DNA of 64,000 nt from an uncultured Oscillospiraceae bacterium. GTDB taxonomy: Bacteria; Bacillota; Clostridia; Oscillospirales; Oscillospiraceae. Each line of letters opens with the position of its first letter. The stretch's first letter is position 1. This document shows, piece after piece, positions 8,561-17,070 of this stretch. Location of the stretch: the NCBI GenBank assembly GCA_910588495.1, contig CAJUPU010000003.1, positions 68,068 to 132,067 on the forward strand. Reading direction: 5' to 3'. The notes under the pieces are model-generated. The model saw nothing but the letters and a program-made list of their open reading frames with translations, had not been told where the DNA came from and searched no databases. A program made the position numbers and the translations under genes.

Positions 8561-9508
8561 TCAATGGAACAGGTTCATGCCCGACGCGCTGTTGGCGGTG
8601 TCCATCAGGATGGTCCGCAGGTTGTCCAGCTGGGTGGACGCGCTGGCGTCCACGATCTCGTCGGGCATCTCGATGATGCAGGTGCCCGACTCATCGTCGG
8701 ACATGGGGATGATGCGCACCCGGTCGGACAGGGCCGACAGGGCGGCGGACAGCGACGCGGGGATCTGGGTGAGCCGCTTGGCGTCGCACTCGGATATATA
8801 TATGTGGACCCATTCCTTTTTCTTCCGCTTGTCGATGGCGGTCTGGATCATCCGGCTGATCACGTCGGCGCTGCTCTTCAGGCTGACGCACACCACTTTC
8901 TCCGCCACCGCCAGGGCCAGGTCCCGCAGCTCGTCCACGCTCTGGTCCATCCGCCGGTCCAGGGCCACCCCCGCCTGCTCCATGAAGCGGTGGACCTCCT
9001 CCTCCTGGCGCTGGGCCTGCTCCTCCCGGAGGGCCTTGGACTCCTGGGCGGCCTGGGCCATCCCGGCCACATAGCCCTCCTGGTAGCCCTCCTCCCGGGC
9101 CTTGGCAAAGACGCTCTGGGCCTCCCGGTCCGCGTCGGCCCGGGCCTCCTGGATCAGCCGCTCCGCGTCCCGCCGGGCGTCGGCCAGGATGGCCTCCGCC
9201 TGGATCTGGGCGAAGCTGACCGGGTTCTCCTCGGGCTCAGGCTCCGGCTCCGGTTCGGGCTCCGGTTCCGGCTGGGGCTCAGGCTCATCGGTCACCAGCA
9301 CATCGAAGCCGCCGGCCCCTTCCTCCCCATCCCCCTCCGGCTCCTCGTCGAACTCGGGGAACAGGTCTGGGTCAAGGGCGGGGGCCTCCTCCTCGGGCGC
9401 CGGCTCCGGCTCCACCACCAGTTCCTCCGCTTTGGGGAACTGGTAGGGCTCCGCCTTGGCCCGGGAGAACGCTTTGAATATGTTAGGCAATGATATCGTC
9501 CTTTCCAC
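8561..9508 (-). CDS. fliH: Flagellar assembly protein FliH with Glu-Pro repeat
   Basis: Regulator and carrier of FliI. The second half (about residues 110-310) has the FliH/V-type ATPase subunit E-like layout: a long coiled coil with glycine-spaced motif AREEGYQEGYVAGMAQAA, then the domain LALAVAEKVVCVSLKSSADVI. The N-terminal 100 residues are acidic and include an uninterrupted Pro-Glu repeat (about 77-92). The longest frame starts at GTG 9508 and overlaps fliG by 26 bases. A TTG at 9490, preceded by AAAGGA, would give LPNIFKAFSRA and may be the real start. Length is greater than typical (about 220-270) because of the N-terminal extension. Confidence 0.88.
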   Translation of the reverse strand: MERTISLPNIFKAFSRAKAEPYQFPKAEELVVEPEPAPEEEAPALDPDLFPEFDEEPEGDGEEGAGGFDVLVTDEPEPQPEPEPEPEPEPEPEENPVSFAQIQAEAILADARRDAERLIQEARADADREAQSVFAKAREEGYQEGYVAGMAQAAQESKALREEQAQRQEEEVHRFMEQAGVALDRRMDQSVDELRDLALAVAEKVVCVSLKSSADVISRMIQTAIDKRKKKEWVHIYISECDAKRLTQIPASLSAALSALSDRVRIIPMSDDESGTCIIEMPDEIVDASASTQLDNLRTILMDTANSASGMNLFH

Positions 9509-10568
9509 CCTTGGCGATCACGATCTCGTTCTTCTCCTCCAGGTCGCGGATGATATCCACGATGCGCTGCTGGGCGTCCTCCACGTCCTTCATGCGGACA
9601 TTGGTGGTGATCTCCAGGTCGTCCCGGATGTTCTGGGCCATGCGGGTGGACATGTTGGACAGCAGCTTTTTGGCGACCTCCTCGTTGGCGGCCTTGAGGG
9701 CCAGCACCAGGTCTCTGGGGTCGCAGTCCCGGACGAAGCGCTGCACAGAGCGGTCGTCCATGGTGATGATGTCCTCGAACACGAACATGCGCTTGCGGAT
9801 CTCGTCGGCCAGCTCCTGGTCGTAGGCGGACAGGCCGTCGAAGATGTTCTTCTCGCTGGTGCGGTCCAGATTGTTCATCACATCGGCCACATAGTCGATG
9901 CCGCCCACCTTCACGTTGGCGCTGGTGACGATGTTGGAGAACTTCTTCCGCATCTCCGCCTCGATGATCTTGACGGCGATGGGGGACACGCTCTCGATCT
10001 TGGCCATGCTCTCCACCACATGGATCTGCTTTTGCTGCTCCAGCCGGGAGATGACCGACGCGGCCTTGTCCGGCTCCACATAGGACAGCACCAGGGAGAT
10101 GGTCTGGGGCCGCTCGTTCTGCAAGGCGGAGAACAAAGACGCCTCGTCCGCCTTTTCCATGAAGGAGAAGGAGCGGTTCTGCAGGGACTTGGTCACCTTG
10201 CCCAGCAGCTCCTCCGCCGCCTGGGGGCCGTATGCCTTTTCCAGCACCGTCCGGGCGTATTCCAGCCCGCCCTCGGTGACCGCCCGGTTGGTGCGGCACA
10301 GCTGGTAGAACTCGTACAGGATCGCCTCGGTCTGCTCGGAGCCCAGGAAGCCCATCTTGGCGACCTCCAGGGTGAGCTGCTCCACGTCCTCCGGCTCCAT
10401 ATGCTTGTACAAGGCGGAGGCCCGCTCCACGCCCAGGGCGATGATGACGGTGGCCGCCCGCTGGGCGCCGGTGAGGGGGACTTCGTTTTCCAGCTTCTTG
10501 CGCCCCGCAGGAGCCTTAGCCTCGGCGGGGGCAGCCGCCTTCTGTTCGGCCACGGCAGCGTCAGCCAT
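9483..10568 (-). CDS. fliG: Flagellar motor switch protein FliG
   Basis: FliG couples the stator to the rotor; it binds FliF with its N domain and MotA with its C domain. Visible features are LTGAQRAATVIIALG near the N terminus, the middle EHPQ-like region and the C-terminal motif of charged residues (LVLALKAANEEVAKKLLSNMSTRMAQNIRDDLE) used for torque. I place the start at 10568 because AAAGGAGG lies nine bases upstream; an ATG at 10577 abuts the ribosome site. The start overlaps the fliF stop by eight bases, consistent with translational coupling. Confidence 0.95.
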   Translation of the reverse strand: MADAAVAEQKAAAPAEAKAPAGRKKLENEVPLTGAQRAATVIIALGVERASALYKHMEPEDVEQLTLEVAKMGFLGSEQTEAILYEFYQLCRTNRAVTEGGLEYARTVLEKAYGPQAAEELLGKVTKSLQNRSFSFMEKADEASLFSALQNERPQTISLVLSYVEPDKAASVISRLEQQKQIHVVESMAKIESVSPIAVKIIEAEMRKKFSNIVTSANVKVGGIDYVADVMNNLDRTSEKNIFDGLSAYDQELADEIRKRMFVFEDIITMDDRSVQRFVRDCDPRDLVLALKAANEEVAKKLLSNMSTRMAQNIRDDLEITTNVRMKDVEDAQQRIVDIIRDLEEKNEIVIAKGGKDDIIA

Positions 10569-12348
10569 TGTCTCCATCCTCCTTTAGCCAGCTCTTGAGC
10601 AGCAGGGCTGCGACCTCCATGTTCTCGTCCACATAGTCCCGGATGTTCTGGCGCAGCTCCATGCTGCGCTCGGTGTGCAGGTCCATCACGTCGGCGCCGG
10701 ACACCGGGTTGCCGTCCTCGTCCAGCTCCACGGGGACCTCCACGGGCTGGCCGTCCGCCCCGATGGTGACGGTGACGGGCTGGCCCTCCTCGTTGAGGAT
10801 CACGGTGGACTGGCCGGGCATGGCGGTGGCCAGCAGCTCCTCCACGGCCTTCTGCTCCGCCTCCTGCTTCTTCTTCTTGCCCCGGCGGACCAGCATGATC
10901 ACGCTCACCAGGATGATGATGAACAGCACCAGGCCGCCGATGGCCGCGAACAGCGCCCAGGTCGGGATGCCCATGGCGTTGATGGTCTCCAGCAAAGTGG
11001 GCTCGGGCACGGGCTCGGGATCGCGGATGAACGGGGTGCCCATGACGGACACGCTCCGGCCCAGGTAGTCCAGCTCGGTGACATCATCGGGCAGCTCCAG
11101 GGGGGCCTTGATCCCGGCGGCGTTGGCCACCAGGCGGATCATCCGCTCCTCGTCCACCTCCACCGGACCGGCCTTGGGCTCGGTGTTGATGAACACGGAC
11201 ACGCTGACATCCTTCAGCGTGGCGGCGGTGATGATCATGGTGGTCTGGGTCTTGGGGTTGTCGAACTCGATGTTGCCCTCGGCGCCCAGGCGGCCTGCAA
11301 GGCCCTCCACCGTCTCGCCGTTCTCCACATAGTTGGGCAGCTCGGAATTGGACGGCGTGCCCACCAGGCCGCCGGCCACCGTGTCGTCGTCCACCAGCAT
11401 CTGCCAGCTCCAGAACTTGGCGCCCCGGATGCCCTCGCCGTTGGTGGAGCCGTCCTCGGCGAACTCGGGCAGGCGGACCTCATAGTCGTTGATGGTCTTT
11501 TCCCCCAGCTCCACCTGACAGCGGACGCTGACGGACACGTTGTCCTCCTGGTAGACCTTGTACAGCATCTGCTCGATGGAGGAGCGGATGCTGTTTTCCC
11601 ACCACTGCTCGGTCTGGAGGGCCAGGGCGGTGGAATCCTCCGCGCTGGCCTTGCCGCTGCCATCAGTGGTGAGGCCGTCATAGATATTGCCCCGGGTGTC
11701 GCTGATATGTACGTCATCCACGCTCAGCCCGGTGATGGCGTGGGCCACGAAGTAGCGCATGGCCTGGGCCTGCTCGGGGGTGAGCAGCTTGTTCTGCTCC
11801 ATGGTGAGGGACACGCTGGCGGAGGCGCTGACGATGTTGTTGGTGTCCAGCACATAGCCGTGGTCCTCGCCGGCGTTGATGACGATGTCCGCGTCCCGCA
11901 CGCCGTCGAAGCCCCGGAGGATCTGCCGCATGTACTCGCTGACGGCGACATCCCAGGCCACCTCCCGGTCCTTCATGGTGGACAGGGCGCTGACCCGCTC
12001 AAAATAGCCGGTCCAGGGGGAGTTGGCGTCGGAGTACTGCTCCTGGATCAGCCGGGCCTTGATGTTCGCGGCCCGGTCGGCGGGCACCAGGATGGTCCCC
12101 GACCCCTCCATCTTATAATCGGCGATCCCCTGCTCGCCCAGCCACGTGATCACGCTGCTCAGCTCTTCGTCGGTGGCCCCTGTGACCAAGGTGGCATAGG
12201 GCCGGGTGTTGAAGAAGACCACCAGGGCCACGATCAGCACCAGCAGGACCACCAAGGCCGCCGCGATGAGGATCTTTACTTTTTTAGAGATCTTTGCGAA
12301 GGTCTCCCTGACTTTCTCCCAGTAGCCCTTCAGCTTTTCCTTGTTCAA
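10561..12348 (-). CDS. fliF: Flagellar MS-ring protein FliF
   Basis: FliF builds the membrane MS ring that nucleates the basal body. The 595-residue protein has an N-terminal membrane segment (about 25-48, ILIAAALVVLLVLIVALVVFF), the YscJ/FliF domain (about 50-230, RPYATLVTGATDEELSSVI...), the FliF C-domain, and a second membrane segment (about 455-477, WALFAAIGGLVLFIIILVSVIML). A cytoplasmic tail for FliG binding ends in a FliG-binding helix. The start codon is TTG at 12348; a nearby ATG is out of frame. Confidence 0.95.
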   Translation of the reverse strand: MNKEKLKGYWEKVRETFAKISKKVKILIAAALVVLLVLIVALVVFFNTRPYATLVTGATDEELSSVITWLGEQGIADYKMEGSGTILVPADRAANIKARLIQEQYSDANSPWTGYFERVSALSTMKDREVAWDVAVSEYMRQILRGFDGVRDADIVINAGEDHGYVLDTNNIVSASASVSLTMEQNKLLTPEQAQAMRYFVAHAITGLSVDDVHISDTRGNIYDGLTTDGSGKASAEDSTALALQTEQWWENSIRSSIEQMLYKVYQEDNVSVSVRCQVELGEKTINDYEVRLPEFAEDGSTNGEGIRGAKFWSWQMLVDDDTVAGGLVGTPSNSELPNYVENGETVEGLAGRLGAEGNIEFDNPKTQTTMIITAATLKDVSVSVFINTEPKAGPVEVDEERMIRLVANAAGIKAPLELPDDVTELDYLGRSVSVMGTPFIRDPEPVPEPTLLETINAMGIPTWALFAAIGGLVLFIIILVSVIMLVRRGKKKKQEAEQKAVEELLATAMPGQSTVILNEEGQPVTVTIGADGQPVEVPVELDEDGNPVSGADVMDLHTERSMELRQNIRDYVDENMEVAALLLKSWLKEDGDNG

Positions 12349-12392
12349 CTGCCATCGACCCCGCTCTCCGCGTATGTTCCGTTATCCGCGTA

Positions 12393-12755
12393 TCACACGT
12401 TCATGTTCTTCAGCTCGTTATACGCGTCCAGCGCCCGGTTGCGCAGCTGGATGAGCAGATCCAGGGAGATCTCGGCCTTATAGGCGGAGATGCCCACCTG
12501 GACCGGGTTGTCCAGCTGGCCGGTAGACAGCAGGTATTGGGCCTGGGTGAACTCGGCGTCGGTGTCCTTCACGCTCTGGATCAGCCCGGAGAACAGGGAG
12601 CCGAAGGCGCTGTCCTTGACCTGGTCCAGGGCGGTGGGGGCCTCCTCCTCCTGGCCGGGGCGGACAGGGGGGGCGATCTTCTGGATGGTATCGGTGACGC
12701 CGGTGATCCCGGCGGCGGCAGGTGTGATCCCGATGGGGTCGATGAGGGTGCTCAT
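12393..12755 (-). CDS. fliE: Flagellar hook-basal body protein FliE
   Basis: FliE links the MS ring to the rod. The 120-residue protein has the diagnostic C-terminal half: VGISAYKAEISLDLLIQLRNRALDAYNELKNMNV, matching the FliE signature that ends in 'A..A..E..RM.V'. The N terminus is variable, as usual. It lies between flgC and fliF. Confidence 0.93.
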   Translation of the reverse strand: MSTLIDPIGITPAAAGITGVTDTIQKIAPPVRPGQEEEAPTALDQVKDSAFGSLFSGLIQSVKDTDAEFTQAQYLLSTGQLDNPVQVGISAYKAEISLDLLIQLRNRALDAYNELKNMNV

Positions 12756-12789
12756 GGCCGTTCTCTCCTTTTATATATCGAAGTAGCCC

Positions 12790-13263
12790 TTACCGGCCGA
12801 TCTCCAGCCCGCTGGAGATGACGGATTTCAGGGTGTTGAACGCGGTGACGTTGGAGGCGAAGGCCCGGGAGGCGGCCATGGCGTCGGCGATCTCCAGCAC
12901 CATGTCCACGTTGGGCATCTCCAGGTAGCCCTGCTCGTCGGCGTCGGGGTGGGTGGGGTCGTACACCATGCGCATGGGGGAGTCGTCCTCCACGATCTCC
13001 GTCACCCGCACGCCGCCGGCGGTGGGGTTGACCACGGTGTTGGGCTCGGGGGACATGCCGGAGGCCGCCCGGGCCAGCGCCTCCCGGAAGGAGTTCCGGC
13101 CGCTGACCGCCTCGAACACCACCATCTTGCGGCGGTAGGCGCCCTCGCCGTTCTCCACCCGGGTGGTCTGGGAATTGGTCACGTTCTCCGACACGATGTC
13201 CAGCCGAAGCTGCTGGGCGGTGAGGCCGGAGCCGATGATGTTGATGGTATTCATGAAAGCCAT
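12790..13263 (-). CDS. flgC: Flagellar basal-body rod protein FlgC
   Basis: Proximal rod subunit of 157 residues. N terminus NIIGSGLTAQQLRLDIVSENVTN and C terminus ...ADAMAASRAFASNVTAFNTLKSVI are the conserved rod helices; the VNVVTEMVDMMEAQR-type tail is represented by VDMVLEIADAMAASR. AAGGAGG precedes the ATG. Second gene of the operon, after flgB. Confidence 0.94.
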   Translation of the reverse strand: MAFMNTINIIGSGLTAQQLRLDIVSENVTNSQTTRVENGEGAYRRKMVVFEAVSGRNSFREALARAASGMSPEPNTVVNPTAGGVRVTEIVEDDSPMRMVYDPTHPDADEQGYLEMPNVDMVLEIADAMAASRAFASNVTAFNTLKSVISSGLEIGR

Positions 13264-13281
13264 GACGATGTGCCTCCTTCA

Positions 13282-13671
13282 TCACTGCCCGCGCACAGCC
13301 ATGCGCAGCAGGGAATAGTGTTTGTTGATGGCCTGGTAGACGTACTGCTGCTGATAGGCGTTGCGGATCAGCTCGGTCATCTCGCTGGTGGTGTTGATGC
13401 CGTTGTCGTCCATGCGGGTCTGCTCCTGGGCCTCGAACACGGAGAACTCGGAGTCCTCCAAAACGTCCCGCACCGCCTTGCCCGCGCCCTGGGGGCGGGA
13501 GGCCGCCTCCTCCAGCTGAGCGCGCACCCGCTGCTCGAAGGTGACCACTTTTGCCTTGTAGTTGGGCGTCTCCGCGTTGGCGATATTGTCCAGGATGGCG
13601 GCCTGCTTGGCCCAGAGGTAGCCCACCGATTTCTCCATCAGGAGCATGGAGTTGCTGGATAAAAAGTCCAT
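13282..13671 (-). CDS. flgB: Flagellar basal-body rod protein FlgB
   Basis: First gene of the operon; a 129-residue proximal rod subunit. The N-terminal motif KQAAILDNIANAETPNYKAK (about residues 22-41) is the flagellar rod signature. The open frame runs back in phase to 13872, but the added 67 residues are Pro/Arg/Gly-rich and unlike FlgB. The ATG at 13671 has GGGAGG upstream and gives the expected length, so it is chosen. The transcript would carry a leader of about 200 bases from the promoter near 13.9 kb. Confidence 0.93.
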   Translation of the reverse strand: MDFLSSNSMLLMEKSVGYLWAKQAAILDNIANAETPNYKAKVVTFEQRVRAQLEEAASRPQGAGKAVRDVLEDSEFSVFEAQEQTRMDDNGINTTSEMTELIRNAYQQQYVYQAINKHYSLLRMAVRGQ

Positions 13672-13883
13672 ATCTTGACCCTCCCGGCTCCGCGGCGCGG
13701 AGCGCATATTCAACATACTATGTGTGGACGATCGGAAACATGCGGGCGGCCCGCCGCCCGCGGCAAAAGCGCCCTGAGCCGGTGCGCACCCCCGCCGGAG
13801 CGGCCGCCCGGGCGGGCGGACCGGGGCGCGGTCCTGGCCGCGAGGCCCAAAAGCGTTGATACTCAATGGCATATCGGCATTTC

Positions 13884-13912
13884 ATTATAGCATGGCAGGG
13901 TCAAAAGTTCAA
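13884..13912 (-). promoter_or_regulatory. Sigma-A-type promoter of the flagellar operon
   Basis: On the minus strand TTGAAC (13912-13907), a 17-base spacer and TATAAT (13889-13884). This is near-consensus for the vegetative sigma factor and points at flgB. It leaves a GC-rich leader of about 200 bases before the flgB start. No sigma-D/sigma-28 motif was recognised. Confidence 0.75.
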
Positions 13913-14031
13913 CCCCTTTTTACCTGTTGCCCCTGCAAAACAGGTGGTAAAAGATACCGGGATCTGGCTATTTTTCCTGGGATCCGGACTGGAACTTTCT
14001 TCCACCGCGCCCGAACGCGCCGCAGACCGGG

Positions 14032-14059
14032 AAGGGACGGACCACCTGGTCCGTCCCTT
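14032..14059 (-). terminator. Hairpin after the hybrid kinase gene
   Basis: A 13-base perfect inverted repeat (arms 14032-14044 and 14047-14059, AAGGGACGGACCA) with a two-base loop, 40 bases past the kinase stop codon. The T-run following it on the minus strand is short (TTCCC), so termination strength is uncertain. It insulates the kinase cassette from the flagellar promoter. Confidence 0.6.
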
Positions 14060-14098
14060 TTCCAGCTTTTATGACAGTTTTTCGCCCAGATCCGCGCT

Positions 14099-16693
14099 CT
14101 ATTTGATGTGCTTCGCCAGAAGCCGCATGACCTCGTCCACATCGATGGGCTTGGCCACATGGGCGTTCATGCCGCAGTCCAGGGAGCGCTTCACGTCCTC
14201 GGCGAAGGCGTCCGCCGTCATGGCGATGATGGGCAGGTCCCGGTCGGGCCGCTCCAGGGTGCGGATCACCTGGGTGGCCTCGTAGCCCCCCATGACGGGC
14301 ATACGCACATCCATGAGGATCGCGTCGTAGTGCCCCACGGCGGACGCTTGGAACATCTCCACGCAGATCTGGCCGTTCTCCGCCCAGTCCAGCACCAGCC
14401 CCTCCTCGCCGAGCAGCTCGTTGGCGATCTCCCAGTTGAGCTCGTTGTCCTCCGCCAGCAGGATGTGACGGCCGTTGAGGTCCCACTCCTTCTCCTCCGG
14501 CCCCTCCGCCGCCTGGGACGCCAGGGGCTCATCGGTGAACTGCCGCAGGGAGTTGAACAGGGTGGATTTGAACAGGGGCTTGGAGATGAAGCCGTTGATG
14601 CCCGCCTCCCGGGCGTCGCCCTCGATCTCCGTCCAGTCGTAGGCGGAGATGAGCAGGATGGGCACCTGGTCCCCCAGCTCCCGCCGGATGCTCTTGGCGG
14701 TGTTGATGCCGTCCATGCCGGGCAGCTTCCAGTCCAGCAGGATGATCTGGTAATCGTCCCCCCGTTGGTGGCGCTTGACCACCATCTCTATGGCGGACTC
14801 GCCGTCCAGCGTCCATTCGGCGGTGATGCCGATGGAGCCCAGCGCGGACACGGTGGACTCGCACAGCTGGCGGTCGTCGTCCACCACCAGCATGTTCCAG
14901 TTGGGCAGGATCATGTCCTCCTCCATCACCAGGGCCTTCTCCAGATCCAGGGTGACGGAGAACTGGGTGCCCTGACCCTGGCGGCTCTCCATGTCGATCG
15001 CGCCGCCCATGGCGTCCACCACGATGTATTTGGTGATCGCCATGCCCAGGCCGGTGCCCTCGGTGCGGTGGACCCGCTGGCTGTCCTCCCGGGCGAAGGA
15101 GTCGAAGATGTGCTTTTGGAACTCGGGGGACATGCCGATGCCGGTGTCCCGCACCTGGATGTGGATGCGCACATAGCCCTCGCCCTTGGGAGACTCCTCC
15201 TCATACAGGGCCAGGTGGATCTCCCCTCCGTCGGGGGTGAACTTGATGGCGTTGGACAGCAGGTTGAGCAGCACCTGGTTGAGCCGCACGCTGTCGCAGA
15301 TCACGTTCTCGGTGGAGATGTCGTGGATAAACACGTCGAATTGGAGGTGCTTGGCCTTCACCTGGGGCTGGCAGATGGACACGATGCTGTTGATCACTTC
15401 CCGCAGGGACACCTGGTCCATGTTCAGCGTCATCTTGCCGCTCTCGATCTTGGACATGTCCAGCACGTCGTTGATCAGCCCCAGCAGGTGCTTGCTGGAC
15501 AGGGTGATCTTCTTCAGGCAGTTCTGCACCTGCTGTTTGTCCTCGATGTTGGCGGTGGCGATGGCGGTCATGCCCACGATGGCGTTCATGGGGGTGCGGA
15601 TATCGTGGGACATGTTGGACAAGAACTCGCTCTTGGCCCGGTTGGCGTGCTCTGCGTCCTTCTGGGCGGTCTCGGCGTTCTTCTGGGCGGCCTCGGCGGC
15701 CCGGCGGGCCTCGTCCACCTCCCGCAGCTGCTGCCGGGTGAGGCCGAAATACTTATAGAACACCAGCAGCAGGGCGGCCAGGATGATCGCCCCGCTGAGC
15801 ACGGTCAGGGTCCCCCATTCCCGGCTGAAGCCGTTGACGATGGTGTCCATGGCGCCGTAGGGCATGAAGGTGATGAGATACCACTCGGAGTAGGGCAGGC
15901 GGGTGCAGTACAGGTGATAGCGCTCCCCGTCCATGGTGAACTCGTTGGAATAGTCCAGCCCTTGGGCCATGGCGGCGGTGAGCGCCTGGATGTACTCCTC
16001 CGGGGTGATGCCGTTCACGTCCTCGTACATGACCTTGACCCGCTCGAAATAATTGTTGCGGTAGGCGTCGGCGGTGCGGATGACGAAGGAGCCGTCCCGC
16101 CGGATGATGAAGGAGTAGGCCCGCTCGCTGTTCTCCTCCAGGGAGAGGTTCTCGCTGATATAGGAGACGGGCAGACCGGCCACCAGGGCGGCGCAGTCAT
16201 GATCCGGGGTGGGCTCGTGGGGGGACGGCACCCCCAGCAGGATCACCTTCTCCCCCCGGGCGTTGGTGCCGATGGCCACCTTCTGCTGGCCCTGGCCCAG
16301 GGATTCCAGGAACGGCTCGGGATCGGTGAGCGTGACCTGGGAGCCGAAGAGCATCTCGATGGTCCCCTCCCGGCCGCAAAAGCCCAGGTAGCTGAAATCC
16401 CGGGCCTTGGCCTGGTCGATGAGCTCCTCCTGGAGCTCCCGGTCGGAGTGGACCGCGTCGGAGGAGATGGTGCCGCTCAGTGTGCGCAGCTGGCCCATCT
16501 GAAGGGCGATGATGCTCTCGAAATGGATGGAGATCTGCTGGCTCATGCTGGACATGTACAGCGTGCCCACCTCATTGATGGTGAGGGCGCTCTGATTGCT
16601 CATGTGGAACGCGAAGGAGGAAAAGACGCACACGCACAGCAGGGCTACTCCGATCAGGCTGGTGATGAGGAACCGGGTGGTCTTGTTCTTCAT
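14099..16693 (-). CDS. Membrane hybrid sensor histidine kinase with two receiver domains
   Basis: 864 residues. Order: membrane segment (about 8-28), extracytoplasmic Cache-like sensor (about 30-290), second membrane segment (about 295-316), coiled coil, HisKA with phospho-accepting H363 in SNMSHDIRTPMNAI, HATPase (N box about 470-485, G boxes DTGIGM and GTGLGM), receiver 1 (about 600-720, phospho-site D654 in LLDWKLPG) and receiver 2 (about 742-860, D795 in LMDVRMP). It lacks its own Hpt domain; a separate Hpt protein is encoded just before it with an ATGA overlap. Together with the upstream HD-GYP/GGDEF regulator this looks like a complete phosphorelay controlling c-di-GMP. The signal is unknown. 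Confidence 0.9.
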   Translation of the reverse strand: MKNKTTRFLITSLIGVALLCVCVFSSFAFHMSNQSALTINEVGTLYMSSMSQQISIHFESIIALQMGQLRTLSGTISSDAVHSDRELQEELIDQAKARDFSYLGFCGREGTIEMLFGSQVTLTDPEPFLESLGQGQQKVAIGTNARGEKVILLGVPSPHEPTPDHDCAALVAGLPVSYISENLSLEENSERAYSFIIRRDGSFVIRTADAYRNNYFERVKVMYEDVNGITPEEYIQALTAAMAQGLDYSNEFTMDGERYHLYCTRLPYSEWYLITFMPYGAMDTIVNGFSREWGTLTVLSGAIILAALLLVFYKYFGLTRQQLREVDEARRAAEAAQKNAETAQKDAEHANRAKSEFLSNMSHDIRTPMNAIVGMTAIATANIEDKQQVQNCLKKITLSSKHLLGLINDVLDMSKIESGKMTLNMDQVSLREVINSIVSICQPQVKAKHLQFDVFIHDISTENVICDSVRLNQVLLNLLSNAIKFTPDGGEIHLALYEEESPKGEGYVRIHIQVRDTGIGMSPEFQKHIFDSFAREDSQRVHRTEGTGLGMAITKYIVVDAMGGAIDMESRQGQGTQFSVTLDLEKALVMEEDMILPNWNMLVVDDDRQLCESTVSALGSIGITAEWTLDGESAIEMVVKRHQRGDDYQIILLDWKLPGMDGINTAKSIRRELGDQVPILLISAYDWTEIEGDAREAGINGFISKPLFKSTLFNSLRQFTDEPLASQAAEGPEEKEWDLNGRHILLAEDNELNWEIANELLGEEGLVLDWAENGQICVEMFQASAVGHYDAILMDVRMPVMGGYEATQVIRTLERPDRDLPIIAMTADAFAEDVKRSLDCGMNAHVAKPIDVDEVMRLLAKHIK

Positions 16694-17058
16694 CCGGCTC
16701 CACCTTCTTGATATGCCCGGATGGCCTGGGCGGTGCGCTCATAGTCCGCCTTCACCCGGGCCACCAGCTCATCTTCGCCTGGCTGGGGGGGCTTTCCGTC
16801 CCGCAGGGCCTCGGTGAGGGCCTCGCTGGACTCCAGCAGGGCGTTGAAGGCCAGGTTGGCGCACACGCCCTTGATGGTGTGGGAGGCCCGGAACGCCTCG
16901 TCCCGGTCCCCGGAGGCCAGGGAATCGCACAGCAGCCGGTAGCTGCCGTCGTTCAGGAATTTCAGCACAAATTTCTGCACCAGCTTCTCGCTGCGCAGCC
17001 GGCCCATCGCCTCGTCATAGTCGCCGCCCAGGGCGGCATAGCACTCCTTCAGCGTCAT
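16690..17058 (-). CDS. Histidine phosphotransfer (Hpt) protein
   Basis: A 122-residue helical protein with the Hpt signature FRASHTIKGVCANLAF; H60 is the expected phospho-accepting histidine, followed by the usual K/G and Leu pattern. It would shuttle phosphate between the receiver domains of the kinase encoded next and the REC/HD-GYP/GGDEF protein encoded before it. Its stop codon overlaps the kinase start by four bases (ATGA), which suggests coupled translation. Confidence 0.88.
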   Translation of the reverse strand: MTLKECYAALGGDYDEAMGRLRSEKLVQKFVLKFLNDGSYRLLCDSLASGDRDEAFRASHTIKGVCANLAFNALLESSEALTEALRDGKPPQPGEDELVARVKADYERTAQAIRAYQEGGAG

Positions 17059-17070
17059 GCGCTCTCCTCC

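Noticed and set aside
13672..13872. N-terminal extension of FlgB in the same frame
   Set aside because: The extra 67 residues are Pro/Arg/Gly-rich and non-homologous; a good ribosome site and the conserved FlgB start are at 13671.
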